Source of the DNA: Rhizobium sp. CFBP 8762
Lineage (GTDB): Bacteria > Pseudomonadota > Alphaproteobacteria > Rhizobiales > Rhizobiaceae
Length of the DNA: 64,000 nt
Direction of reading: 5' to 3'
Assembly: GCF_014841565.1 (NCBI RefSeq)
Contig: NZ_JACYUD010000002.1
Span: forward strand, 40,627-104,626
The position numbers and the translations under genes were made by a program. The notes under the pieces were generated by a model that had not been told where the DNA came from, made no database searches, and saw nothing but the letters and a program-made list of their open reading frames with translations. Positions 34,770-43,400 of the stretch are shown here, in pieces. The first letter of the stretch is position 1; each line of letters starts with the position of its first letter.

Positions 34770-36074
34770 ATGGCGCATGTGCAAGCCGAAACGAAAACCA
34801 GCCGCCTTACCCTCTATACCGGCGTTGGATTGCTGGCTGGCATCGCGGTCGGCTACGCGCTGAACCTGTGGGCAGATGGACCGGACGAAACGGCGCGCAT
34901 CGCTTCCTACTTCACGTTGATCACCGATATCTTTCTGCGCCTGATCAAGATGATCATTGCGCCGCTGGTCTTTGCTACCATCGTTTCCGGCATCGCCAGC
35001 TTTGGCGAAGCGGGCAAGGTTGGCCGCGTTGCCGCCAAAGCCATGGGCTGGTTTCTCATTGCCTCGCTCATTTCTCTGTCGCTGGGACTGCTGGCTGCCA
35101 ATCTCTTTCAGCCCGGCGCAACCATGGCGCTGACCCTGCCGGACGCGGCTGCCAAAACCGGCTTGCAGGCGGCTTCTCTCAATCTGCGAGATTTTCTGAC
35201 GCATGTGTTTCCCACCAGCATCTTTTCGGCGATGGCCGGCAACGAAGTCCTGCAGATACTGGTGTTCTCGATCTTTTTCGGTTTCGGTCTGGCCAGCATC
35301 GATAAACGATTGTCCGCTCCCATGATCGTCGCGATTGATGCGCTGTCCGCCGTTATGTTTCGTATCACCGATTACGTCATGCGCGTCGCGCCCATTGCTG
35401 TGTTTGCCGCTATTGCAGCCGTGATCACGCAGCAGGGCCTTGGAATTCTGCTCGATTATGGAAAATTCATCGGCTCGTTCTATGTCGGCCTCGCTGCTCT
35501 CTGGGCAATTCTGATTGGTGCAGGATGGTTGTTTCTTGGAGCGAGTGTCCGCCAGCTTCTGGTCTTGCTGCGCGCGCCCATGTTGATTGCATTCTCAACG
35601 GCCAGCAGCGAGGCCGCTTTTCCAAAAACTATTGAGCAACTTGACCGCTTCGGGGTGCGCGATCGGGTCACAGGCTTTATTCTGCCTCTTGGCTATTCGT
35701 TCAATCTCGATGGTTCCATGATGTATCAGGCGATGGCGGCGATGTTCATCGCACAGGCTTACGGCATCGAACTGGACCTTGGTCAACAGTTGATGATGCT
35801 CCTGGTCATGATGGTTACCAGCAAGGGCATTGCCGGTGTCCCTCGTGCATCGCTGGTCGTCGTTGCAGCAACCGTGCCGATGTTCGGACTGCCAGCGGCT
35901 GGCATCCTGCTCATCATGGGTATCGACCAGTTGCTGGATATGGGTCGCACCGTCACCAACGTGCTCGGAAACGGGCTCGCGACCGCGTCCATCGCAAAAT
36001 GGGAAGGTGAACTGCGCGATGTTGACGATGAAGAGCCAACGGCGGGCATGGACCTTGCTAAAAGCGCGGCTTGA
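34770..36074 (+). CDS. Dicarboxylate/amino acid:cation symporter (DAACS; GltP/DctA type)
   Basis: 434 residues with about eight helices and two re-entrant loops. Hallmarks: LRLIKMIIAPLVFATIVSGIA, the serine-rich hairpin AFSTASSEAAFPKTIEQL, GYSFNLDGSMMY, and the aspartate-binding NVLGNGLATASIAKWEG. The substrate should be aspartate, glutamate or C4-dicarboxylates. Co-transcribed with aspartase, it would import aspartate or exchange dicarboxylates for it. Ribosome-binding site GGGAGA. Confidence 0.92.
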   Translation: MAHVQAETKTSRLTLYTGVGLLAGIAVGYALNLWADGPDETARIASYFTLITDIFLRLIKMIIAPLVFATIVSGIASFGEAGKVGRVAAKAMGWFLIASLISLSLGLLAANLFQPGATMALTLPDAAAKTGLQAASLNLRDFLTHVFPTSIFSAMAGNEVLQILVFSIFFGFGLASIDKRLSAPMIVAIDALSAVMFRITDYVMRVAPIAVFAAIAAVITQQGLGILLDYGKFIGSFYVGLAALWAILIGAGWLFLGASVRQLLVLLRAPMLIAFSTASSEAAFPKTIEQLDRFGVRDRVTGFILPLGYSFNLDGSMMYQAMAAMFIAQAYGIELDLGQQLMMLLVMMVTSKGIAGVPRASLVVVAATVPMFGLPAAGILLIMGIDQLLDMGRTVTNVLGNGLATASIAKWEGELRDVDDEEPTAGMDLAKSAA

Positions 36075-36180
36075 AAATCCCGTGCGCCTGTCATGACACA
36101 CAAAGGTCGCTTGCTCTGTTTGATTGCCCGCGTCAGGTCTTCAACCAACATTGACGCTGACAGGTCGGTTTCCCGGTCGG

Positions 36181-37224
36181 CTACCAATAGACGGAAATGT
36201 AGCTGTCTTGACCCCGGATTTTCAACGCGGCCGAAAGCTCTGAGCGAACATGGGCTACCTGCTGCTTTTCGGCGGCAAACCAGAAAAACGCGTCCGTTTG
36301 ATGGTGAGTTACGTCGATGGCGATGTCAGCGAGTGATCGGTGCGTTTCACGGTGATGCCATGTCAGACGGATCCCTGGTGGTGCCGTGATGGGGTAATCA
36401 GTCGATCCATCGCCGGTCGCGAATACAACGATACCGCTGGCATCATGCGGCAGATTCTCGAGGATTCGTGCAATAGCCGGAAACGCCGTCTCGTCGCCGA
36501 ACAGAAAAACGCGGTTCGACTGTAACAACCCGCCACCGCCCGGGCCCATGATCCCAACCTGCGCGCCCATCGGGTTCGCCTTCAACCATTCGGTCACCCG
36601 TCCTCCATCGTGAAGAAACACGTCAAACATGATTTGGCCGGTGTGAAGGTTCATGTCCCGGATTGTGTAGACAGGCCGGTGCAAGGCCTTTTCGTCCTTC
36701 GGCCACTGCGTTTGACCATTGGGTGCAACACTTGGCCACTCCGGTTCGCCAAGGCCCGCCGGTGGCAGGATCAGCCGGAAATGGATGGCTTCGCCGACGA
36801 AGCTATCAAGACCCGACACCTGTAGCGTCACGCGCATGAAGTTCTTGCAATGCTGCGTAAGACCGGCGACTGTGGCGTACCGGAAGTTTTTCGGCAACCC
36901 CCCGCCAGCCTCGGGGGCGTCAGACCATCGCACCTGCTCGGCGATTTCCAGATGCGTCTCCGCCAGATGCTCCAGAATTCCGCCTTTCAGCAATGCCACC
37001 GCTGAGTCCATGCTTGCCCGTATCTCCAAACGAAGCCCACTGACCAGATTGATCGCGCTGATATCACCTATTGGCGTGCGGCAGCACACGGATTCGGCGC
37101 TGTTGGTAACTATAGGAAACTCATGCTCGGCAGCCTCGTCCACAATCAGCTTCTGCATGTCGATAAATGCCATATCCTGCAACAGAGCCGTTGCAGCAAG
37201 GGTATATTCCGGGGCCTCGGACAT
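36181..37224 (-). CDS. Siderophore-interacting protein with N-terminal DUF2218
   Basis: 347 residues. Residues ~5-90 are a DUF2218-type domain (TALLQDMAFIDMQKLIVDEAAEHEFPIVTN in parts). From ~110 follows a ferric-siderophore reductase of the SIP/ViuB type: FAD-binding beta barrel with RPVYTIRDM, then the NAD(P)H domain (VFLFGDETAFPAIARIL, VVFATGDGSTDYPI) and the SIP end YISVYW. It should reduce ferric siderophore in the cytosol to release iron. A stand-alone DUF2218 protein is encoded at 60.5 kb. No siderophore receptor is adjacent. Confidence 0.87.
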   Translation of the reverse strand: MSEAPEYTLAATALLQDMAFIDMQKLIVDEAAEHEFPIVTNSAESVCCRTPIGDISAINLVSGLRLEIRASMDSAVALLKGGILEHLAETHLEIAEQVRWSDAPEAGGGLPKNFRYATVAGLTQHCKNFMRVTLQVSGLDSFVGEAIHFRLILPPAGLGEPEWPSVAPNGQTQWPKDEKALHRPVYTIRDMNLHTGQIMFDVFLHDGGRVTEWLKANPMGAQVGIMGPGGGGLLQSNRVFLFGDETAFPAIARILENLPHDASGIVVFATGDGSTDYPITAPPGIRLTWHHRETHRSLADIAIDVTHHQTDAFFWFAAEKQQVAHVRSELSAALKIRGQDSYISVYW

Positions 37225-37264
37225 GCAGTTCTAACTCAGTCTATTCGTTCGCTTGCGCCTAAGT

Positions 37265-38545
37265 CTATCCATAGCTTGCCAGCCCCAAATGGCCACGCAG
37301 AGTACGGGTCGTGTAATTCCGGCGGAAATGACCCCGCTTCTGTAGCACTGGCACAACTTGCTCAACAAAATCAACGATACTGGCGGGAAGCGCTGGAGGC
37401 ATCAGATTGAAGCCGTCTGCCCCCTCGTTTTCAACCCAGTGCACCATGGTATCGGCAATGGTATCCGGCGTACCCACCAGTGTGCAATGCCCGCCGCCTG
37501 CGGCGAGAAGCCCCAGCAACTGGCGAAGTGTCGGTTGTCGTGTTTCGATGATCCTTAAAATCGTTGCGTAGCGCCCTTTTGGGCCGTTGAATGCCTCCAG
37601 AGGCGGCAGCACTGGTACGGGCGCATCCAGTTCCCAGGATGCACAATCCTGCTCCAGAAAAACCGAGAGCTGGCGGAGCGCCGCTGCAGTCGGTAGCAGG
37701 CCATCCAGTTCTCGCTGTTTGGCCTTGGCTTCTGCCTCGGTTGAGGCCACATAGGTTACCAATCCCGGCATGACCGGCACCCGCTGCGGCCTTTGGGCCG
37801 CCCGAACGCGGGCGCGGATATCGCGATAATATGCCTGAGCCGCAGAGAGATCGTAAGCGACGCCGTAAATTGCCTCGGCATAGGTGGCAGCCAAGGCCCG
37901 GCCTTCGGACGAAGCTCCAGCCTGAAACACCACCGGGCGCCCCTGCGGGCTGCGAGGGACGGTGAGCGGACCGTCGATCCGAAAATGCTCACCCGTGTGG
38001 TGAATGGCTCGTACCCGCTCCGGGTCGGCATAGAGGCCCTGACGGTCCATCACCAGCGCGTCGTCCGCCCAACTATCCCACAATGCTAGCATCGCTTCGG
38101 TAAATTCTTGCGCCCGCGCGTACCGCCAGGTGTGTGGCGGCATCCCGTCATACCCATGATTGCGGGCCTCGGCGTCAAACATGGACGTCACCACATTGCA
38201 GCCCACACGCCCGTGTGAAATGTGGTCCAGTGACGCCAGCAGCCGGGCTGCATGAAACGGTGTATAGAAGGTGCTGGATACCGTGGTAATCAAGCCCACA
38301 TGCTCGGTAGCTCTCGCCATGGCCGACAGCATGGTAAACGGTTCCAGAAACCAGCGCGGTCCATCCTCCAGGCCCAGCGTAGAATGTCCGTCAGCAAAGA
38401 ATACGGCGTCGAATTTGCCGCGCTCGGCGGTTCGCGCCAGCTCTTCATAATAGGCAATGTCGCCAAGCTGCTCGACCGAGGATTGCGGGTGACGCCATGC
38501 TGCTTGATGATGGCCGCAGCCAAAAATGAACAGGTTAAGGTGCAT
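37265..38545 (-). CDS. LLM-class flavin-dependent monooxygenase (NtaA/SnaA/DszA subfamily)
   Basis: 426 residues from ATG 38545, two bases after the SDR stop. Family features: FIFGCGHHQAAWRHP start, GKFDAVFFADGHSTLG, EPFTMLSAMARATEHVGLITTVSSTFYTPFHAARLLASLDHIS split over helices, and GRVGCNVVTS. Members use FMNH2 from a partner reductase to oxygenate N- or S-containing heterocycles and chelators (NTA, dibenzothiophene, pristinamycin). Together with the SDR it is downstream of a TPP riboswitch, so the substrate is probably linked to thiamin or its pyrimidine/thiazole parts. No flavin reductase is adjacent. Confidence 0.88.
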   Translation of the reverse strand: MHLNLFIFGCGHHQAAWRHPQSSVEQLGDIAYYEELARTAERGKFDAVFFADGHSTLGLEDGPRWFLEPFTMLSAMARATEHVGLITTVSSTFYTPFHAARLLASLDHISHGRVGCNVVTSMFDAEARNHGYDGMPPHTWRYARAQEFTEAMLALWDSWADDALVMDRQGLYADPERVRAIHHTGEHFRIDGPLTVPRSPQGRPVVFQAGASSEGRALAATYAEAIYGVAYDLSAAQAYYRDIRARVRAAQRPQRVPVMPGLVTYVASTEAEAKAKQRELDGLLPTAAALRQLSVFLEQDCASWELDAPVPVLPPLEAFNGPKGRYATILRIIETRQPTLRQLLGLLAAGGGHCTLVGTPDTIADTMVHWVENEGADGFNLMPPALPASIVDFVEQVVPVLQKRGHFRRNYTTRTLRGHLGLASYG

Positions 38546-38547
38546 GG

Positions 38548-39321
38548 TCAGTTCTTGACCAGCCCGCCATCGACGATCAGATTTTGGCCGGTCACGGCCC
38601 GCGCCCAAGGCGACGCAAAAAACAACACCGCATCCGCGAACTCCGCCGGGGTTGTTACCCGACGCAACGGCGTATTGGCCGCAATGTAGTCAAACACCGC
38701 TTCTGGCGTTGCAGCAGAGGCATCTGTAGTGCGCAACAGCCCGCCCGATACCATGTTGACCGTAATGCCATGGGGACCGAGATCGTGCGAAAGCGTTCGG
38801 GTAAACGCCAGAAGCGCAGCCTTCGCGGCGGTATAATCGTGATAAGGTACTACCGGATTTTGAACCAGATTGGTTCCAATATTGATGATGCGGCCAAAGC
38901 CAGCCAGCTTCATCCCCGGCAGCGTCGCCTGCATGGTATTGAGTGCGGCCCGAAGCGCACCCTCGGTTTGGCTGTGCAGATCGTCCCATGTCAGAGTTTC
39001 AGCATGCGGCCGGGCATCGCCGTTAAAGGAGAAGGACAGCAGCGCATTGTTGACGACGCTGGTGACCGGCTGGCCGAAATGGCTGCTAGCCTTATCAACC
39101 ATAGCGAAAACGGCGTGCGCATCCCGCACATCCGCCTGCACGGCCAGCGCTTGTCCGGCAAATTCGGTGGCAAGCGCTTCGGCAGCATCGCGGCTGCTGA
39201 GATAATTGATGACGACCTTCGCACCTGCCTTAAGAAAGGCGCGGGTCAAGTGTTCGCCCAGTCCACGGGCACCGCCTGTAATCAGCACAAGTTGCTGGTC
39301 GAGTGTCAAAGACTTGAGCAT
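38548..39321 (-). CDS. Short-chain dehydrogenase/reductase under TPP riboswitch control
   Basis: 257 residues. Cofactor motif TGGARGLG (residues 15-22) and NNA-type motif VVNNALLSF are present, as is the YTAAK catalytic Tyr/Lys. The serine normally 13 residues before the tyrosine appears to be threonine (NIGTNL), an unusual substitution. The end GQNLIVDGG is classical. It resembles 3-oxoacyl-ACP reductase-like enzymes; the substrate is unknown. Ribosome-binding site GGGGGA. It is the first gene after the riboswitch and is followed two bases later by the LLM monooxygenase. Confidence 0.88.
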   Translation of the reverse strand: MLKSLTLDQQLVLITGGARGLGEHLTRAFLKAGAKVVINYLSSRDAAEALATEFAGQALAVQADVRDAHAVFAMVDKASSHFGQPVTSVVNNALLSFSFNGDARPHAETLTWDDLHSQTEGALRAALNTMQATLPGMKLAGFGRIINIGTNLVQNPVVPYHDYTAAKAALLAFTRTLSHDLGPHGITVNMVSGGLLRTTDASAATPEAVFDYIAANTPLRRVTTPAEFADAVLFFASPWARAVTGQNLIVDGGLVKN

Positions 39322-39381
39322 GGCATTCCCCCGGTTTCTGGCAGCGAGGGCACTGGCGGCTTTGCATACGACAAAAACCCA

Positions 39382-39471
39382 GACATCCCTTCGCCAGTAT
39401 GAGCTGGATCAGGTTCAACGGGTATCATCTCAGCCCGGACGGTGATCTCACCGCCCCGGACACCCCGTGTC
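39382..39471 (-). promoter_or_regulatory. TPP (thiamin pyrophosphate, THI-element) riboswitch
   Basis: Minus-strand RNA contains the conserved THI-box blocks in order: GGGGTG at the 5' side, an extra hairpin (GGCGGTGA/TCACCGTC), GGCTGAGATGATACCC, GTTGAACCTGATCCAGC and CATACTGGCGAAGGGATGT. The outer helix P1 is GACA (39471-39468) with TGTC (39385-39382). It ends 60 bases before the SDR start and after the dcpA stop. With TPP bound, alphaproteobacterial elements usually block translation or elongate a terminator; here masking of the GGGGGA site is plausible. Confidence 0.95.
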
Positions 39472-39515
39472 ACATCACAGATCTACCATCGCACACCTGC
39501 TAATGGAAGGCCTTT

Positions 39516-41390
39516 TCAGGCGAGAACCTCACCTTTCAGCCGCGCCATCAGAGCCTCCGGTTTCAGTGGTCTGTCGAACAGATACCCTTGACCCAGATCA
39601 CAACCGGCCTCGCGCACCACATGCCGCTGCTGTTCAAGTTCGATGCCCTCGGCAACAATCTGAAGTCCCAACCGGTTCGCAAGCGTGCAAATCGTTTCGA
39701 TAATGGCGATGTTATCGTGGCTCTCATTATCGCTCTGCACAAATGATTGGTCGATCTTGATTTTGTCGAACGGAAAGCGGTGAAGGTAACTGAGCGACGC
39801 GTAACCCGTCCCGAAATCATCAAGCGAGATCACACATCCGAGCGCCCGCAAGTCGCGCAAGACGCTCAATGCCGCCGTATCGTTTTCAATCAGTGTTGTC
39901 TCGGTTATTTCGATTTCCAGCCGCTTGGCGTCCAGTCCATTGACCTCCAGACATTCGCGCACATGGGCAACCAGCCCCGGGTCCGCCAGTTGCTTGGCAG
40001 AAACGTTGACGGCAACAAACGCGTCGCCTGGCCAAAGCTTTGCTTGCCGGCAAGCCTCGGCAATCACCCACTCGCCGATTGTGCGGATATGTCCGCTACC
40101 CTCGGCCAACGGTATGAACTCCGCTGGTGAGACCAGACCGAACTCAGGATGGTTCCAGCGCAGCAAGGCCTCGAAACCCATGGTCCGGGATGTCTCGAGG
40201 TCTATTATCGGCTGAAACATTAAATACATCTCCTGCCGCTCGACCGCCACTTGCAAATCCTGCTCAAGACGCTGGCTCCGCATGAGGTCAAGCTTCATGT
40301 CGGGATGAAAAAGCGTGAAGACGCCTTGGCGTTTGCACTTGTCATGTTGCAAGGCAATGTCGGCATCCTTGAACAGGGTGGAACTGTTGGTTAAAACGCC
40401 GCTGCTGCAACCCAGCGCAACGCCAATCGTCATGTTCTGGGCATCGATCAGAACCGGCTCCAGCATCGCGGCCTTCATGGCTTTGCAGTAGGACGCCGCC
40501 CGGACCAAGGCGTTTGCGCCGGTATACAGGACGGCAAACTCATCTCCCCCGATGCGCGCGATATGGTCGGCGCTGCTGGCAACGTCCCGCAAACGCTTCG
40601 ATACGATCACAAGCACACGGTCGCCACGGTCGTGGCCGAGCGTGTCGTTCAACACCTTGAATTGATTAATATCAAGGATCACGATTGCGCATTCCATATG
40701 CGCCGATCTCAACAATGCTTCATGAAAGGATAGTCTGTTGCCGATCCCGGTCAGGGTATCTGTGCTGATGGCCTTATCCAGATGGCCAATCTGGCGAAAC
40801 GCGAAAACAATCAGCAGCGCGCCAAACAGCACGAGCGCCAGCAGGATAAGGTAGAGGCCCGCCGACACCAGTTTGAGATCGGACTGCATGCTCATAACAC
40901 GGTCGCCTGCGCGCGAATGGGCAAGCGCTGCCAACCGTTGCGTCGGCGAAACCGATGTCTTTAAAGCATTAATGGCATTGAGCGTGCTCTGCCTGTTGAC
41001 TGGCGGTACCATCAAGGTTTGCATCCCCCTGACGTCCTGTTCCAGCTTTTGCAACACAATCATATCGGATGGCATCACGCCCAGCGGCGGCGTGGATACC
41101 ATAACTTTGATGCGGCTTTGCAGGATATTATAGCGCAGTGCTATTTGGTCGATATCGTTGTTGCCGACACCGTCGTAGAGCGCTACAATCAGCCGCAATA
41201 GTTCCGCAGATACCTGCGTCATATCGAACGTCGAATTATAGCGCGATGTCTCGATCAATCGATTTTGATATCTGAATGCCAGCAGCGAAAATGACACCGC
41301 AAGCATGGCCAGCCCCGCGGTAACGGCTGTCAGAACCAGCCGCATTTTGCGATATCCACGCTGGGGAAAAGGGTCTAGGCTGTTTTTCAT
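39516..41390 (-). CDS. dcpA: Dual GGDEF-EAL c-di-GMP enzyme, DcpA-like
   Basis: 624 residues. N-terminal membrane helix (~18-38), a periplasmic domain of ~145 residues, a second helix (~180-200), GGDEF with intact ARIGGDEF near residue 280, and EAL with FEALLRW, EITETTLIEN, DDFGTGYASLSYL, KIDQSFV and IVAEGIE. Both active sites look competent; the RxxD inhibitory site is absent. It overlaps by four bases the upstream SUOX-like periplasmic protein gene. In Agrobacterium tumefaciens the same pair, PruR-DcpA, switches between c-di-GMP synthesis and breakdown in response to pterins, controlling attachment. Assignment by architecture and synteny. Confidence 0.82.
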   Translation of the reverse strand: MKNSLDPFPQRGYRKMRLVLTAVTAGLAMLAVSFSLLAFRYQNRLIETSRYNSTFDMTQVSAELLRLIVALYDGVGNNDIDQIALRYNILQSRIKVMVSTPPLGVMPSDMIVLQKLEQDVRGMQTLMVPPVNRQSTLNAINALKTSVSPTQRLAALAHSRAGDRVMSMQSDLKLVSAGLYLILLALVLFGALLIVFAFRQIGHLDKAISTDTLTGIGNRLSFHEALLRSAHMECAIVILDINQFKVLNDTLGHDRGDRVLVIVSKRLRDVASSADHIARIGGDEFAVLYTGANALVRAASYCKAMKAAMLEPVLIDAQNMTIGVALGCSSGVLTNSSTLFKDADIALQHDKCKRQGVFTLFHPDMKLDLMRSQRLEQDLQVAVERQEMYLMFQPIIDLETSRTMGFEALLRWNHPEFGLVSPAEFIPLAEGSGHIRTIGEWVIAEACRQAKLWPGDAFVAVNVSAKQLADPGLVAHVRECLEVNGLDAKRLEIEITETTLIENDTAALSVLRDLRALGCVISLDDFGTGYASLSYLHRFPFDKIKIDQSFVQSDNESHDNIAIIETICTLANRLGLQIVAEGIELEQQRHVVREAGCDLGQGYLFDRPLKPEALMARLKGEVLA

Positions 41391-41872
41391 TCCGGTATTT
41401 CGATCTTATCGAGCTGCCATACAGAGCGGGTGTAGTAAATCGGGTGTTGCAGCGAGGACTCGCCGTCGAAATTGAATAGAATAAAAACAGGTCCTTTTTC
41501 ACTGATCGACAACGTTTGACCGTTCATGCGTGTCGCCAGTATTGCGCCACCGTCCACCATGATATCAACATCCGATTCAACAACGTAATCGTTGAGGGCC
41601 ACGAAACGTAATTTTTTTGCCGTAATATTCTTGGCCGACAAATAGTCTTTCAGCAGGACGCCGGAGAACCGAGCAGGCTCGGCATGCCATGGAGTCGTTG
41701 TCGAAAACGCTGTCTGTGGCAGGCTGTCGAGATCCGAAACACTGACAACAAGAGCAGTTCCCTCTGTCGTTGACACAGACGATCGAGAGGCTTCTGCTTC
41801 GCTGGCACTGGTCAGGTGCGGAGCGATAAAAATAAATGCGGCGCTTATGAAAACAAACGAAAGAAAACGCAT
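41387..41872 (-). CDS. pruR: Periplasmic pterin-binding SUOX-like protein, PruR-like
   Basis: 161 residues from ATG 41872. Residues 1-23 form a signal peptide (FLSFVFISAAFIFIAPHLTSASEA). The rest is a small domain of the sulphite-oxidase molybdopterin-binding fold (FSGVLLKDYLSAKNITAKK; VALNDYVVESDVDIM; GGAILATRMNG; GPVFILFNFD; SVWQLDKIEI). Without a molybdenum-ligating cysteine it is more likely a pterin sensor than an oxidase. It overlaps dcpA by four bases, as in the Agrobacterium pruR-dcpA operon. The 41873-42119 upstream spacer holds the promoter. Confidence 0.78.
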   Translation of the reverse strand: MRFLSFVFISAAFIFIAPHLTSASEAEASRSSVSTTEGTALVVSVSDLDSLPQTAFSTTTPWHAEPARFSGVLLKDYLSAKNITAKKLRFVALNDYVVESDVDIMVDGGAILATRMNGQTLSISEKGPVFILFNFDGESSLQHPIYYTRSVWQLDKIEIPE

Positions 41873-42069
41873 ACAAAATAGATCCCGGTCAGTGTTGCTT
41901 TCACAATGTAACAACCCAGCGTCCGTATATCTATTATTATAATCATAGGAATCTCTAAATTGGCAACTGGACGAAATTAGAGATAACAAACAGTAATGAG
42001 CGACTGTAAAAGTCCGCACGCAGACGGTATATACTACCGATGGTTGATTTTTGATCGTTACAACCTTTT

Positions 42070-42103
42070 GGCGCAGGTGGCCGGAGTCCCCGACCACTGC
42101 GCC
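42070..42103. terminator. GC-rich hairpin downstream of the small 94-residue gene
   Basis: GGCGCAGGTGGCCGG is opposed by a near-complementary arm ending CCACTGCGCC, with a short loop. It follows the minus-strand gene ending at 42120, but the minus-strand RNA continues AAAAGG rather than U, so it is a terminator-like or stabilising hairpin at best. Confidence 0.4.
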
Positions 42104-42119
42104 GCTGTAGCAAATGACG

Positions 42120-42404
42120 TTACTTGTTTTTCAGCAACCACATTTTTCCGGCCATGGTAATTTCGTGAACCTGCTCGTCACCCTCATTTGTCGCTGATTC
42201 CTGCAACAGGCCCATTTCTTTCAGCTCTGTCAGCGTCGTGGTCGTCAGAAACTTTACCTTCTGAGGGCGTTCCTGAAAGCGGTCCGACTTTGCGTAGGTA
42301 ATTGTTGCATTCAGATGGGTCCATTTCTTGGCAGGCTGGGGGTGCAGTGTCCCCTCCTTTGCAAGCTTGAGCCCTCTGATTTGAGTCGGTGTCAGCGTGG
42401 TCAT
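42120..42404 (-). CDS. Hypothetical small winged-helix-like protein
   Basis: 94 residues with AAGGA ahead of the ATG. The start LTPTQIRGLKLAKEGTLHP and the pattern LTTTTLTELKEMGLLQE...HEITMAGKMWLL resemble a winged helix (short helix, recognition-like helix, strand hairpin), and no membrane segment or catalytic motif is seen. It is lysine-rich and probably cytosolic. No characterised family recognised. Confidence 0.65.
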   Translation of the reverse strand: MTTLTPTQIRGLKLAKEGTLHPQPAKKWTHLNATITYAKSDRFQERPQKVKFLTTTTLTELKEMGLLQESATNEGDEQVHEITMAGKMWLLKNK

Positions 42405-42619
42405 ATTCTATCCTTGATACCTCGGGTGTGAGGTTTAGCTATCGAGCCGCCCTGCGGGCCGTGCTCTGCGTCAATGCCCTCTCATGACAGGTTGTTGAGA
42501 GAAAAGCGATAAAGGACGCTCAAAAACTGCCCGAAACCGTATCTCAGTTGTCGAATACACTGGATGTCGTCCTCCCAAACGCGATAGAGGACATCGTCAA
42601 CTGTTATGGAAACCCGGAT

Positions 42620-43324
42620 GTGAAACGAAAGATCCTGAAATTCGTCCTCACACCAGTGCTTTTCATCGTGCTGGCGCTCGTGTTCGGGGTAGTCATTCCA
42701 CGACCTTTCCATTCACAGCCGATTGTGGCCGGTTCGGCCCGTATTCTGGTTTTGAGCAATCCGATACACACAGATATTGCCATACCCGTTTCAGCAGACC
42801 TGCTGAAACGGTTTGCATTCTTAAAGGCGGATGGTCTGCTAGCAGAGGCATCAGGAGCCCAGTATATCGTTTTTGGCTGGGGCGGTCGCTCTTTTTATAC
42901 GGAAACGCCCACCTGGGCGGATCTCAAGTTCTGGCCAGCGTTCCGTAGTCTGACCATTGATCGTTCCGTTCTCCATGTTGAACTGACGGGCGATTTCAAC
43001 CTGCCGCAGGAAGGCGTGTTGCCGCTGGAGGTCAGCCCAGACGGCATGACATCATTGCTGTCCTTTATCGAAGCCAGTTTCACAAGAGGACCGAACGGGC
43101 CTGTCGTGCTCAGCGGCTTCTCCTACGGACTGAACGATCTCTTCTATGAGGCAAATGGGTCCTTCAATGCCTTGGTTGGCTGCAACACCTGGACGGCTGC
43201 GGCGCTTCACCGTGCCGGGTTTGTCACCGGCGCCTGGACGCCATTACCACCGCTGTTGACCCGTTCGCTATCTCTGCACAACGAACCGCGCCGAAGGCAG
43301 GGTCGATATGCTGCGCCCAAATGA
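42620..43324 (+). CDS. TIGR02117/DUF2459 family membrane-anchored protein
   Basis: 234 residues from GTG 42620, giving a classic start KRKILKFVLTPVLFIVLALVFG as membrane anchor; a TTG at 42548 would add a 24-residue polar leader. Family marks are VLSNPIHTDIAIPV, YIVFGWGGRSFYTETPTWADL, SVLHVELTG, and FNALVGCNTWTAAALHRAG (conserved Cys and His). This family occurs near urease operons and elsewhere; a peptidase-like fold has been suggested but no activity is established. It stands before the GntR gene and overlaps nothing. Confidence 0.82.
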   Translation: MKRKILKFVLTPVLFIVLALVFGVVIPRPFHSQPIVAGSARILVLSNPIHTDIAIPVSADLLKRFAFLKADGLLAEASGAQYIVFGWGGRSFYTETPTWADLKFWPAFRSLTIDRSVLHVELTGDFNLPQEGVLPLEVSPDGMTSLLSFIEASFTRGPNGPVVLSGFSYGLNDLFYEANGSFNALVGCNTWTAAALHRAGFVTGAWTPLPPLLTRSLSLHNEPRRRQGRYAAPK

Positions 43325-43400
43325 CTATGGCCTTCGTTGCCAGAATCTGTTTGGTTTGGTCAACCTGTTGACCGGATCCCGGCAAACCAATGGAACACTT

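Noticed and set aside
38548..39321. SDR as the pteridine reductase PruA partner of PruR-DcpA
   Set aside because: Cofactor motif is TGxxxGxG, not the TGxxxRxG of pteridine reductases, and control is by a TPP riboswitch.
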